From assembly GCF_003952365.1 (NCBI RefSeq), contig NZ_CP034443.1, positions 1,977,001-2,041,000 of the forward strand: DNA of 64,000 nt. Reading direction: 5' to 3'. The notes beneath the pieces are model-generated. The model was not told where the DNA came from, did no database searches, and saw nothing but the letters and a program-made list of their open reading frames with translations. A program made the position numbers and the translations under genes. Origin of the DNA: Mesorhizobium sp. M9A.F.Ca.ET.002.03.1.2 (GTDB lineage Bacteria; Pseudomonadota; Alphaproteobacteria; Rhizobiales; Rhizobiaceae). Positions 35,823 to 44,636 of this stretch are shown one piece after another; positions within the stretch are counted from its first letter, which is position 1, and each line of letters starts with the position of its first letter.

Positions 35823-36224
35823 ATGGCCTCGATATTCGGCTTTAGATCAAGGGATCCGGCTCGCGACAGGCAGACCGACATTTCGCGCCTTGACCGCCTG
35901 GCAAAGCTGCTTGACCAGATTGCTGCCGAGGTCGAGGCGGAGAAAAACGGACTTGAGAATCGCTACCGGACAAAGGCCACGAACGCGGCCTTCCTGGTCG
36001 AGGCGATGGAGAATGGGGCGGCCTCCTCCAGCAGATCCTCCGAGATCAGCGAACTGACGAAGTCGATCCTGAATTACGAGCGGCGCATCGCGGCGCTCTC
36101 GCGCCAGAACGAGCTTATGAAGGAACTCCGTCATTCGCTGGCTGCAATCTTCGACGAGAATGAGCCGCACGGCACGGCGGCCAAGGCCGATGTCGCCAAG
36201 CCGGCTGGCACCGGCACGGATTGA
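35823..36224 (+). CDS. Small coiled-coil protein, unknown function
   Basis: The 133-residue product begins MASIFGFRSRDPARDR and has two predicted helical coiled-coil stretches, residues about 18-45 (ISRLDRLAKLLDQIAAEVEAEKNGL is the pattern, shown here in part) and 76-110 (ISELTKSILNYERRIAAL). There is no signal or membrane segment. I do not recognise the family. It sits just before the exoK-like gene, has AGGA upstream of its ATG, and a PhaR-like motif in its upstream region, so it is likely co-regulated with polysaccharide genes. Confidence 0.75.
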   Translation: MASIFGFRSRDPARDRQTDISRLDRLAKLLDQIAAEVEAEKNGLENRYRTKATNAAFLVEAMENGAASSSRSSEISELTKSILNYERRIAALSRQNELMKELRHSLAAIFDENEPHGTAAKADVAKPAGTGTD

Positions 36225-36369
36225 GCGCAAAACCACACAGGCAAGAGGTTTGGCGCCAGGACAAGAGGCAACGCAAGGAGGGACTGGAGAAGGTCAAGAT
36301 CAGGTCGTTTCGTCACGGTTCGAACATCGACTTTGGGTTGGGGGCGCACAGCACAAAGGTGAGTTTGGT

Positions 36370-37254
36370 ATGAACGCGGATCCGAAAAGCACGTCCACCC
36401 CAGCAACCGGCGCCCCAGCAACCGGCGGCAGGCCGTTCACGCGCTCGATCAGGCAATGGAACCTCAGGCAGCTATGTTCGGGCGGCGCGTTTCTGCTGGC
36501 CGCACTCGGCAGCCTGATCGCGGGCCCGACCCCTTCCCGTTCGCAGGATATCCCGACTGCGCCGTCGTTCGTCGATGATTTCACCAGCTTCGACCGTGCG
36601 CGCTGGTACGTCTCCGACGGCTGGACGAACGGCAATTATCAGAACTGCACCTGGTCCAAAAAACAGGTCAAGCTTTCCGACGGTATGCTGACGCTCGGTT
36701 TCGAAAAGCGCAAGGCGAAGGACCGCGACTTCGCCTGCGGCGAGATCCAGACCAAGCAGCGCTTCGGTTACGGCACCTATGAGGCGCGGATGAAAACCGA
36801 TGCGGGCTCCGGCATCAACGCCTCCTTCTTCTCCTACATCGGCCCCACCGACAAGCAGCCGTGGGATGAAATCGACTTCGAGGTGCTGACCAAGGACACC
36901 TCCAAGGTGCAGGTCAACGCCTACATTGCCGGCAAGGGCAACAACGAGAAACTGGTGGATGTAGCGGGCGGCGCCGACAAGGCTTTCAACGACTATGCCT
37001 TCGTCTGGGAGAAGGATCGGCTGCGCTGGTACGTCAATGGTCAGCTCGTGAACACGATCACCGATCCGGCAAAGCTGCCCAGCCATGCGCAAAAGATATT
37101 CTTCAGCCTTTGGGGCAGCGACACGATGAAGGGCTGGCTCGGCCCGTTTTCGGATCCGGGCCGCAAGCTCACGCTGCAAGTGGATCGCCTCGCATTCACG
37201 GCGCTCGGCGAGCCATGCCAGTTCCCGGAATCGTTGGCATGCGGCATAAAGTAA
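36370..37254 (+). CDS. exoK: GH16 endo-beta-glycanase, ExoK-like
   Basis: The 294-residue secreted enzyme has an N-terminal signal (about residues 33-58: CSGGAFLLAALGSLIAG) and a GH16 beta-jelly roll: YVSDGWTNGNYQNC, QRFGYGTYEARMKT, and the catalytic stretch WDEIDFEVLTKD near residue 165 with Glu-Asp-Glu spacing. ExoK in Sinorhizobium cuts nascent succinoglycan to low molecular weight. ATG at 36370 follows AAGGTGAG; the open frame extends to 36160 without family similarity. Confidence 0.87.
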   Translation: MNADPKSTSTPATGAPATGGRPFTRSIRQWNLRQLCSGGAFLLAALGSLIAGPTPSRSQDIPTAPSFVDDFTSFDRARWYVSDGWTNGNYQNCTWSKKQVKLSDGMLTLGFEKRKAKDRDFACGEIQTKQRFGYGTYEARMKTDAGSGINASFFSYIGPTDKQPWDEIDFEVLTKDTSKVQVNAYIAGKGNNEKLVDVAGGADKAFNDYAFVWEKDRLRWYVNGQLVNTITDPAKLPSHAQKIFFSLWGSDTMKGWLGPFSDPGRKLTLQVDRLAFTALGEPCQFPESLACGIK

Positions 37255-37314
37255 AGCTAATTTGAACCGGCTGGACCGAAAGCGGTCCGAAGCCTTGAAC
37301 AGGAATGAAACCGA

Positions 37315-38646
37315 ATGAATTTGACGGTCTTTGGAATTGGCTATGTCGGTCTTGTGCAGGCGGCGGTGCTTGCCGAAGTCGGCCACCAGGTGGTGTGCGT
37401 CGACGTCGACGTGAAAAAGGTCGAGCGGCTCAATCAGGGCCTCATCCCGATTTTCGAGCCCGGGCTCGAAAGCCTTGTCAAGGAGAACCACGCGGCCGGC
37501 CGCATCAAGTTCACCACCGACGCCGCCGCCGCGGTCAGGCATGGCGAGATCCAGATGATCGCTGTCGGCACGCCTCCGGGAGAGGACGGTTCGGCCGACC
37601 TCAAATATGTGCTGGCCGTCGCCGAGGCCATTGGCCGGGAGATGGACGCGCCCAAGATCGTTGTCGGCAAATCGACCGTGCCGGTCGGCACCTGCGAAAA
37701 GATAAAGGCCAGGATCGCCGCGACGCTGAAGGCGCGGGGCCGCGAGGATCTGGCTTTCGATGTCGCCTCCAATCCGGAATTCCTCAAGGAAGGCTCCGCG
37801 GTTTCCGACTGCATGAAGCCCGATCGCATCATCGTCGGCACCGGCAGTGAGAGCACCGAGGCGGTGATGCGTGAGCTCTACGCCCCGTTCAACCGCAACC
37901 ACGAGAAGATGATCGTGATGGATGTGCGCAGCGCCGAATTCACCAAATACGCGGCCAATTGCATGCTGGCGACCAAGATCAGCTTCATGAACGAAATGGC
38001 CAATCTGGCCGAGGAGCTGGGCGCCGACATCGAGGAGGTCCGCAAGGGCATCGGCAGCGATCCCCGCATCGGCTACCACTTCATTTATCCGGGCCTCGGC
38101 TATGGCGGCTCATGCTTCCCCAAGGATGTGCGCGCCCTGATCAAGGCGGCGGAAGGGGTCAAATTCGACGCCAAGCTGCTGCGCGCGGTCGAGGAGCGCA
38201 ACAACGAGCAGAAGTCGGTTCTGTTCGACAAGGTGAACCGCCAATTCAAGGGCAATCTCAAGGGCAAGACCTTTGCGTTGTGGGGCTTGGCCTTCAAGCC
38301 CGACACCGACGACATGCGCGAGGCGCCGGCGCGTGTCTTGATGGAAGCGCTTTGGAACGCTGGTGCCAAAGTGCAGGCTTACGATCCCGAGGCGATGCAG
38401 GAATGCCAGGCAATCTATGGGCAGCGCGAAGATCTGCTCTTGTGCGGAACCAAGGAGGCAGCGCTGCGTGGCGCCGACGCACTCCTGATTGCCACGGAGT
38501 GGAAGAGCTTCCGCGCGCCTTCTTTCGACGCGATGAAGGATGCGCTGACCACGCCGATCATCTTCGATGGCCGAAACCTCTACGACCCGAAGGTCATCGC
38601 TCGCCACGGCATCGAGTACCACAGCATCGGCAGGTTGGCGGCGTGA
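37315..38646 (+). CDS. rkpK: UDP-glucose 6-dehydrogenase
   Basis: The 443-residue enzyme makes UDP-glucuronate, the donor of the acidic sugar. Motifs: [65 protein letters not shown] with the catalytic Cys near residue 265, and [19 protein letters not shown]. Length is normal. In an exo cluster it implies a glucuronic-acid-containing polysaccharide. Confidence 0.94.
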   Translation: MNLTVFGIGYVGLVQAAVLAEVGHQVVCVDVDVKKVERLNQGLIPIFEPGLESLVKENHAAGRIKFTTDAAAAVRHGEIQMIAVGTPPGEDGSADLKYVLAVAEAIGREMDAPKIVVGKSTVPVGTCEKIKARIAATLKARGREDLAFDVASNPEFLKEGSAVSDCMKPDRIIVGTGSESTEAVMRELYAPFNRNHEKMIVMDVRSAEFTKYAANCMLATKISFMNEMANLAEELGADIEEVRKGIGSDPRIGYHFIYPGLGYGGSCFPKDVRALIKAAEGVKFDAKLLRAVEERNNEQKSVLFDKVNRQFKGNLKGKTFALWGLAFKPDTDDMREAPARVLMEALWNAGAKVQAYDPEAMQECQAIYGQREDLLLCGTKEAALRGADALLIATEWKSFRAPSFDAMKDALTTPIIFDGRNLYDPKVIARHGIEYHSIGRLAA

Positions 38647-38742
38647 GACCATGCGGGAAAGACTGGCAAATCAGGCTCGGACACCAAGGACGGTCACGAG
38701 GGCTTTGATGAACGCGCTCGTATCAACAAAGGGTCTTATCTG

Positions 38743-40203
38743 ATGGTGCTGGGCATCAGGCCGGAACAGATCGCAAACGACCATTTCGATCTTGTCGCCA
38801 TCGGCTCCGGTTTCGGTTCGGCCTTCTTCCTGCATGCGTTCGCCAAGCGGCGAAAGGCCCGCATTCTGGTTCTGGAATGGGGCCGGCACAACACGCATGA
38901 ATGGCAGCTCGAGCAGAACACCAACACCGACATCGAAGACGAGACGACCTACAGGACCAACTCCGACAAGCCGTGGAACTACACCATCGGATTGGGTGGC
39001 GGAACGAATTGCTGGTTCGCGCAGACGCCGCGCTTTCATCCGAACGACTTCAGGTTGAAAAGCCTCTACGGCGTCGGCAACGACTGGCCGATCAGCTATG
39101 ACGAGCTTGAACCGTTCTACTGCGATGCAGAGGAGGTCATGTCGATTTCAGGCGACCCCGACATGGCGGCGATGATGCCGCGTTCCAGGCCGTTTCCACA
39201 ACCACCGCATCACATGTCGACGCCGGACCGGATGATGAAAGCGGCGCAGCCGGACCAGCATTTTGTGGTGCCGACTGCGAGGGCGCGCGTGCCGACCGCG
39301 CAGCGGGCCTCGTGCTGCGCCAACCTGCGATGCGGCCTATGCCCGGTTGACGCGAAGTTCACCGCCAACAATGGCCTGATGCACGTCTTCGAGCATCCCG
39401 ACGTTTCGGTCTGCCTGGGTGCGCAAGTGCGTCGGCTCGACCATGTCGGCGGATCGGTCCGTTCGGTCACTTTCGTGCATGACGGCAAGGAATATTCGGT
39501 CGGCGGCGATCTCTTCATTCTGGGCGCCAATGCCATCCATAGCCCGGCGATCATGTTGCGGTCCGGCCTGTCGGGCGAATTCGTCGGGCGCGGCCTGCAC
39601 GAATCCTACGGATGGAATTTCGAGGCCTATCTCGACGGCGTCGACAATTTCGACGGAAGCACTATCACCACTGGCCTGAATTTCGGCCTTTATGACGGCT
39701 CCCACAGATCAGAGCATGCGGCGGCGCTGGTCTATTTCGAAAACCGCTGGCAGCACGGGATGCGCCCCGAAAAGGGACGTGTCCGTCAGACGCTTCCCCT
39801 CATCATCGTCACCGAAGATCTGCTCGATCCAGAAAATCTCGTGATCCTCGACGGGGATGAAAACGCCTTCGTCAGTTTCAAGGGAGCATCCGACTATGCC
39901 GTCAAGGGCATGGCGCGGGCAAAGGAGAAATTGCCGGCGCTTCTGGCTCCGCTGCCGGTCGAAGAGATTTTCGATCGCGGCATCCGGCCAACCGAGTCGC
40001 ATGTCCAGGGCACTTTGAGAATGGGCTCAAGCCCTGCGGATTCGGTCGTCGACCGGGACATGATCCACCATCAGCTCAGGAACCTGGTTGTCGTCGGCTC
40101 GAGCACATATCCAAGCTGCTCATGCGCCAACCCGAGCCTGACCGCGGCAGCCCTTTCCTTGCGGGCGGCGAGCCGGATAGCGGGAAAGGAAATGGCCGGA
40201 TGA
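38743..40203 (+). CDS. GMC family FAD-dependent dehydrogenase with a cysteine cluster
   Basis: The 486-residue flavoprotein has the FAD motif LVAIGSGFGSAFF near residue 17, IGLGGGTNCW, and the C-terminal GMC pattern (RPTESHVQGTLRMG, LVVVGSSTYPSCSCANPSLT). Around residue 190 it has SCCANLRCGLCPVDA, a cysteine group like the 3Fe-4S site of bacterial FAD-glucose dehydrogenases. It has no signal peptide, but the next gene, overlapping by four bases, encodes a small protein with a Tat signal. The pair therefore looks like a catalytic subunit exported with a hitch-hiker partner. The substrate, perhaps a sugar of the polysaccharide, is unknown. Confidence 0.82.
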   Translation: MVLGIRPEQIANDHFDLVAIGSGFGSAFFLHAFAKRRKARILVLEWGRHNTHEWQLEQNTNTDIEDETTYRTNSDKPWNYTIGLGGGTNCWFAQTPRFHPNDFRLKSLYGVGNDWPISYDELEPFYCDAEEVMSISGDPDMAAMMPRSRPFPQPPHHMSTPDRMMKAAQPDQHFVVPTARARVPTAQRASCCANLRCGLCPVDAKFTANNGLMHVFEHPDVSVCLGAQVRRLDHVGGSVRSVTFVHDGKEYSVGGDLFILGANAIHSPAIMLRSGLSGEFVGRGLHESYGWNFEAYLDGVDNFDGSTITTGLNFGLYDGSHRSEHAAALVYFENRWQHGMRPEKGRVRQTLPLIIVTEDLLDPENLVILDGDENAFVSFKGASDYAVKGMARAKEKLPALLAPLPVEEIFDRGIRPTESHVQGTLRMGSSPADSVVDRDMIHHQLRNLVVVGSSTYPSCSCANPSLTAAALSLRAASRIAGKEMAG

Positions 40204-40649
40204 TCAAGGTTTCGCGGCGCGCGGCACTGGCCATCATGGCTGGCGGAGTTGCTTCGACCGGCATCGCCTACGCTGCCGTTTCCTCGCTTTCCGACGAGGA
40301 CCTGGTGCGCGTCACGCTCGAAAGATATTTCGGCAGGCTGAACATGCGCATCGAGCATTTGCAGCAATTCGTTCTGGAATTCCAGAAGCGGAATCCCTGG
40401 ATGTTTCCAAACGAAAAGCTGAGCGATGCGGTCACCCTGCTTGAGACGCTGAAACTGGGCGCCGCACGCCGGTTTCTGCCCGAACAGAAAAAAGAGGATC
40501 TGAGGCAGTTCGACCGCTGGGTCATTGCCGAGTTCCATATGTTGACCGACTACGCCCGGCGCAGTTCGCCAACCGACCCGATCCGGTTCACCGGGTGGCA
40601 GCCATGCACCAATCCGTTCGCCAATATCGAGATACAACAGGATGCCTGA
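40200..40649 (+). CDS. Tat-signal small subunit of the GMC dehydrogenase
   Basis: The 149-residue protein starts MIKVSRRAALAIMAGGVAST, a twin-arginine signal. The remainder is mostly helical, with FQKRNPWMFPNEKLSDAV and CTNPFANIEIQ. In sugar dehydrogenases of the gluconate and FAD-glucose type a small gamma subunit of this size carries the Tat signal for the catalytic partner; this is my reading. Its ATG overlaps the dehydrogenase stop (ATGA), supporting a complex. Confidence 0.72.
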   Translation: MIKVSRRAALAIMAGGVASTGIAYAAVSSLSDEDLVRVTLERYFGRLNMRIEHLQQFVLEFQKRNPWMFPNEKLSDAVTLLETLKLGAARRFLPEQKKEDLRQFDRWVIAEFHMLTDYARRSSPTDPIRFTGWQPCTNPFANIEIQQDA

Positions 40650-40729
40650 GGCGGGCCGCAAGCCATCATCCGTAAACAAGCCATGCGTCATCGCCCGTAA
40701 ACGTGAGAATGCGACAAGGAGCCGAAACC

Positions 40730-41809
40730 ATGAAAGTGCTTTTTGCAGGCGGCAATGGTTACACGCCCCAGTTTAGCGGCGGTGTCCAGTCCAGCACCCA
40801 TCATCTTGCCGAGCAGTTGCTCGAGCAGGGCCATGAGGCGTCGGTGCTCGCTGCCCTGTTCGGCCAGGGTGTCTTCGGCTACAAGGCGCGCGCCAAGATG
40901 AAGCTTCTGAGGCAGCGCGCGGTCATCGACAGCTATCCGGGCTATCCGGTCGTGCGGGCCTGGTTCCCCTGGGAGGCGGCGGCTTTTGCCGTCGAAAAGC
41001 TGAGGCCGGACGTCGCCGTGGTCCAGTGTCACAAATCGGTGCCGATCGGCAAGGCGCTGGAGGCCGAAGGCGTGCCGCTGGTCGTCTATCTCAGGAATGT
41101 CGAATTCCACGAATTGGGCGGCGATCTGCGCGAACTGCATTCGGCGCTCTACATCGCCAATTCCGAGTTCACCGCGCGCACCTACAAGGCAAAATTCGAT
41201 ATCGATTCGACGGTTATACCGCCGACCATCAATCCCGCGCTCTACAGCACGCCGACGACAGGCGAGTTTGTCACGCTGATCAACCCTTATGAGGAAAAAG
41301 GCTTCGAGCTCGCAGTGCGCATCGCCGCCGCCTGCTCCGAAATTCCGTTCCTGTTCGTCGAAAGCTGGAAGCTCGACGACGATCATCGGTCCCGGATCGA
41401 GCAGACGATCGCGCCGCTCGGCAACGTCACGCTGGAGAGCCGGACCAGCGACATGAAGACGGTCTATGGCCGCACGAAAATCCTGCTCGCCCCCAGCAAG
41501 TGGGAAGAGGCCTGGGGCCGGGTGGCGTCGGAAGCCCACTGCAGCGGCATTCCCGTCGTCGGCTCACGTCGTGGCGGCCTGCCCGAAGCGATCGGCTCCG
41601 GTGGCGTGGTGCTGGATTACGACGCCCCGCTCGCCGATTGGGTGGCAGTGGTCAGGCGCCTGTGGACCGACAGGCAAGAATATGAGCGGCTTTCTGCGGC
41701 GGCACGTGCATTCTCCGAGCGCCCGGAACTCGACCCCGGGCGTCAGTTCGCGACTTTCTTCTCGATGCTCGAGAGGGCGGCACGACAGCGTTCACGGCAG
41801 GCCGCCTAA
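40730..41809 (+). CDS. GT4 family glycosyltransferase
   Basis: The 359-residue GT-B enzyme shows VLFAGGNGYTPQFSGGVQSSTHHLAEQLL at the N terminus (given here in two parts: GGNGYTPQFSGGVQ and STHHLAEQLL) and the donor-binding region ILLAPSKWEEAWGRVASEA followed by SGIPVVGSRRGGLPEAIGSGG. ATG at 40730 has AAGGAG 8 bases upstream. It follows the dehydrogenase pair in the same direction and probably adds a repeat-unit sugar. Confidence 0.85.
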   Translation: MKVLFAGGNGYTPQFSGGVQSSTHHLAEQLLEQGHEASVLAALFGQGVFGYKARAKMKLLRQRAVIDSYPGYPVVRAWFPWEAAAFAVEKLRPDVAVVQCHKSVPIGKALEAEGVPLVVYLRNVEFHELGGDLRELHSALYIANSEFTARTYKAKFDIDSTVIPPTINPALYSTPTTGEFVTLINPYEEKGFELAVRIAAACSEIPFLFVESWKLDDDHRSRIEQTIAPLGNVTLESRTSDMKTVYGRTKILLAPSKWEEAWGRVASEAHCSGIPVVGSRRGGLPEAIGSGGVVLDYDAPLADWVAVVRRLWTDRQEYERLSAAARAFSERPELDPGRQFATFFSMLERAARQRSRQAA

Positions 41810-41810
41810 G

Positions 41811-41903
41811 TATTTCGCAGCCAAGTGGAATCACTGGGCGTCGCAGAAATGCGGCTAAAACAGATAGGTAGAGCAGGATGCGCAATTGAACGCATCCCGC
41901 GTT
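41811..41903. repeat. Intergenic repeat, family A, copy 2
   Basis: A diverged copy of the element at 3266: ATTTCGCAGCCAAGTGGAAT, TCACTGGGCGTCGCAGAAAT, and ATTGAACGCATCCCGC. The terminal hairpin is weaker here (GAGCAGGATGCG against CGCATCCCGC). It separates the plus-strand GT4 gene from the minus-strand phosphoribosyltransferase gene. Confidence 0.8.
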
Positions 41904-41919
41904 AGTCCCGAAGCCAGGT

Positions 41920-42912
41920 TCAGGCCGGTCGTTTGACCCGGCTCTTGAGCGTCTCGTAGCCGCGTTCGCCGAGCAGCGTGCGCGCGACGGTCTTGATCGC
42001 CGCCTTGCGCCCGTCAGGGGAACTGATCTGCTGCCCAAGTGCGGGAAGCGACAGCGCGTCGGGATAACTTATCAGATGCGTTTCCATGCATAGCACCGGT
42101 TTGCCGGAAAGCTTGGCGATCTTGAGAGCCTGCTGATGCTCGCTCTCGATGAACAGGATGGCGTCGGATTTGCGGTAAAAATCGGCCTTGAAACTGCCAT
42201 GTACGCCAAGCCGCTGCCGTTCCGCCTTGCTTGGCAGGTCAAGCATGATCAGCTTGTCGTATTTGATGCCGTGCTTTGCGAGCCATGCTTCGGTAAGCGC
42301 GCGGTATTTCTCGAGCCGGCTGGTGACGAGCCAGCCGATTTTGCGGGTCGGGCCAAACAGAGGCAGCGCTTCGCTAAGGAATTTCTCATAGGCGGGACCG
42401 TCGTCGTTTTCGGCTTCGGTCGGGTCGAGGCAGAGCACGCCGTCAATGTCGACGCAGCATTGCGCGAGGAATTTGTGGTGCATGAAGTTCCACTGGAACA
42501 TCCTTGGATGCGGCACGACTTCCAGGACGATATCGGTTTCCTCGTGCTGCGCCATCAGGCCGAACACCGCGGCAAAGGTGAAGTCCGCCTTAATGCCGGC
42601 GGCCTCTACACGGTTGCGTGCCTCGCGCATGGCCGCGCCGCCGCTGACGCTGTCGTCGATCACCAGAACCTTGCGCATCTCGGACACCTGCCGGTCGAGC
42701 GCGGCGCGGCGTTTGGTAACGCCCGAAGTATAGATCTTTCCGGCGAGGAAGCTGTCCAGGTCGGTCATCGGGATGTTCGCCGTCAGGCTGAGCAGCGTGG
42801 CGGCGAGAATGCCGCTTCGAGGAACGCCGACCACCAGGTCGATGTCGCGCGGCAGCCGGTGAAGGTTCCTGACGATCGCGTCGTTCATGTCAGAGATCGA
42901 TCGGTAGTGCAT
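41920..42912 (-). CDS. Phosphoribosyltransferase-HAD fusion protein
   Basis: The 330-residue protein has an N-terminal type I phosphoribosyltransferase fold: VVGVPRSGILAATLLSL and the PRPP-binding loop VLVIDDSVSGGAAM near residues 78-91. From about residue 145 a HAD-like domain follows, starting CVDIDGVLCLDPTEAEND (DxDG nucleophile motif) and continuing to IGWLVTSRLEKYRALTEAWL. The product lacks membrane segments. It lies 38 bases downstream of the flippase gene on the same strand. Fusions of this kind occur in some capsule or O-antigen clusters, but I know no defined reaction. Confidence 0.78.
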   Translation of the reverse strand: MHYRSISDMNDAIVRNLHRLPRDIDLVVGVPRSGILAATLLSLTANIPMTDLDSFLAGKIYTSGVTKRRAALDRQVSEMRKVLVIDDSVSGGAAMREARNRVEAAGIKADFTFAAVFGLMAQHEETDIVLEVVPHPRMFQWNFMHHKFLAQCCVDIDGVLCLDPTEAENDDGPAYEKFLSEALPLFGPTRKIGWLVTSRLEKYRALTEAWLAKHGIKYDKLIMLDLPSKAERQRLGVHGSFKADFYRKSDAILFIESEHQQALKIAKLSGKPVLCMETHLISYPDALSLPALGQQISSPDGRKAAIKTVARTLLGERGYETLKSRVKRPA

Positions 42913-42950
42913 GGGATCAGGCCTGGTCCTCGTATGTATGTCCGTGCAAG

Positions 42951-44447
42951 TTACTTCGCCTCGCTTGGTGCTGCCGTGGGCGGCCGTGCCGGCAGGAGCT
43001 TCAGGGCCTCCCGCAACGCCTCGCGGCCGGAAGCAAACACCAGCGCGACTACAATGGTGATCATGTAGGACAGCACCGCCGCAATCGCCATGGCGACGAC
43101 GTGCTGTTGCGGCAGTAGCGGCTTGGCGAACCAGATGGCGGCAAGCGCCAGATGCGCGCCAAGCACGAAGGGCGTTGCCGCGCGAAGGATATGGCTTGCC
43201 CGCAGCGGCCCGGTCTTGCCGATATACAGCCACAGGAAAGGCGTTCTGAGATATTCGCTGATCGCATAGGCGATCGCCACGCCCAAAGCGCCATAAGGCA
43301 GGCCGGCGATGAACGCCACCACCGACGTCAACGCTGTTACGATGCCCCAGCGCATGAAATCGCCCGAGCGGCCCTGACTGATGAAAAGCCATCCCGCCGG
43401 GTTGTTGAGCGGCTGCAGCAGTCCGGCAAAACCGAGCGCCAGGAAGATGCTGGAACTCTGCCGCCACTGCTCGCCGAGCACGAACGGTATCAGCACGTCG
43501 GACATGGCGGTGGCGAAGGCGACGCCGGGAAGTGCGACCAGCAAGATCAGAGGCATGACGCGAAGATAAGCGCTGCGGTAGCGATCCGGCTCGTCCTTCA
43601 GCCTGGAAAGAGCCGGCACCATGACCTTCGACAGCGGATTGGTGATCTGGCTCAATGGGAACAGAAGCAGTTTGTAGGCTCGGTCGTAAAGCCCGAGCTG
43701 CGCTTCGCCCCAATATTTTCCGATCAGCACATTGTCGAGATTGCGGGCAAAGAAGTTGGCGAAATTGAACCCGGTGATGCCTGCCCCGAAATTGATCAGT
43801 TCGCTGATCCCATCGACCTTGCGCGGCAGCCCCGGACGCCATCGCGAATTGGCCCAGAAGCAAAGCGTCGGCAGCACGGCTGCTGTCAGCGTACCGGCAA
43901 AAAGCGCCCAGTAGGAACGGTCGATGAAAGTCCAGGCGATCGATACGACGAGACCGGCGACGGCACTTGCGACATCGATGATGGCCAGGCGGGCGAACTG
44001 CATGCGGCGTGTCATCAGCGCCAGATGCTGGGCGCCCAGCCCGTAGGCTATGATCTGCAGCCCCAACGCGGCCACCAGGCCTGTCACCCGCGGCTCGCTG
44101 TAGAAGGCTGCGACCAGCGGTGCCGCGCCGGCAAGCACGCAGGCGAGCAACACGCTGACCGCGACATTGACCCAGAACAGGTAGTTGATCTCTTCATGCC
44201 TGATTCCGCTTTTCTGGATCGTCGCCTGGGTCAGGCCGAAATCCTGGAACAGCGCGATGAAGGCAAGCACCGGCGCACACATCGCTACGACACCGAAGTC
44301 CTGCGGCGACAGCAGGCGCGACAGCACGATGACGGAGGCGACCTGTGTCGCAACCCGCACCGATTGCGCCAAAGCCGTGATGATAGCGCCGCGTCCGACC
44401 GATCTGCGGAGAGAGCCCTCTGGCGGATCGAATGCATTGGCTTGCAA
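42951..44447 (-). CDS. Polysaccharide flippase, Wzx/ExoT-like
   Basis: The 498-residue membrane protein belongs to the polysaccharide transporter (MOP) family with about 12-14 hydrophobic segments. Typical stretches are SRLLSPQDFGVVAMCAPVLA, GLTQATIQKS, FFARNLDNVLIGKYWGEAQLG (YWGEAQLGLYDRAYKLL) and LPYGALGVAIAYAISEY. It would move lipid-linked repeat units to the periplasm. The best start is the TTG at 44447 preceded by AGGA; no ATG lies nearby. Two PhaR-like motifs occur in the 189-base divergent region shared with exoL. Confidence 0.87.
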   Translation of the reverse strand: MQANAFDPPEGSLRRSVGRGAIITALAQSVRVATQVASVIVLSRLLSPQDFGVVAMCAPVLAFIALFQDFGLTQATIQKSGIRHEEINYLFWVNVAVSVLLACVLAGAAPLVAAFYSEPRVTGLVAALGLQIIAYGLGAQHLALMTRRMQFARLAIIDVASAVAGLVVSIAWTFIDRSYWALFAGTLTAAVLPTLCFWANSRWRPGLPRKVDGISELINFGAGITGFNFANFFARNLDNVLIGKYWGEAQLGLYDRAYKLLLFPLSQITNPLSKVMVPALSRLKDEPDRYRSAYLRVMPLILLVALPGVAFATAMSDVLIPFVLGEQWRQSSSIFLALGFAGLLQPLNNPAGWLFISQGRSGDFMRWGIVTALTSVVAFIAGLPYGALGVAIAYAISEYLRTPFLWLYIGKTGPLRASHILRAATPFVLGAHLALAAIWFAKPLLPQQHVVAMAIAAVLSYMITIVVALVFASGREALREALKLLPARPPTAAPSEAK

Positions 44448-44524
44448 ATTCAGGATTCCTGATTTTTGTGCTGGTCCCTATGACGGACCCGCGCCCTATG
44501 CCATCATCAAACTACGGCAATAAT

Positions 44525-44540
44525 TTTGCAGTGCAACAAA
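44525..44540 (-). promoter_or_regulatory. PhaR-like motif, flippase side of the divergent region
   Basis: TTTTGCAGTGCAACAA is palindromic around GCAGTGC and matches the core TGC-RNY-GCA with one mismatch in the SMA tail. It stands about 80 bases before the flippase start. Confidence 0.5.
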
Positions 44541-44572
44541 AAACGTGGATCCGTGTCACGCCGCGCCAAAAA

Positions 44573-44590
44573 TGTTGCGATGCAGCAAAA
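44573..44590 (+). promoter_or_regulatory. PhaR-like motif, exoL side of the divergent region
   Basis: TGTTGCGATGCAGCAAAA contains TGCGATGCAGCA, an exact core match, 47-64 bases before the exoL start. The pair of sites about 40 bases apart suggests joint control of both directions. Confidence 0.6.
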
Positions 44591-44636
44591 GCTGTACTAG
44601 GTTTCTGGTGGGCGGGCCAACAGCGGTCGATTTTTC

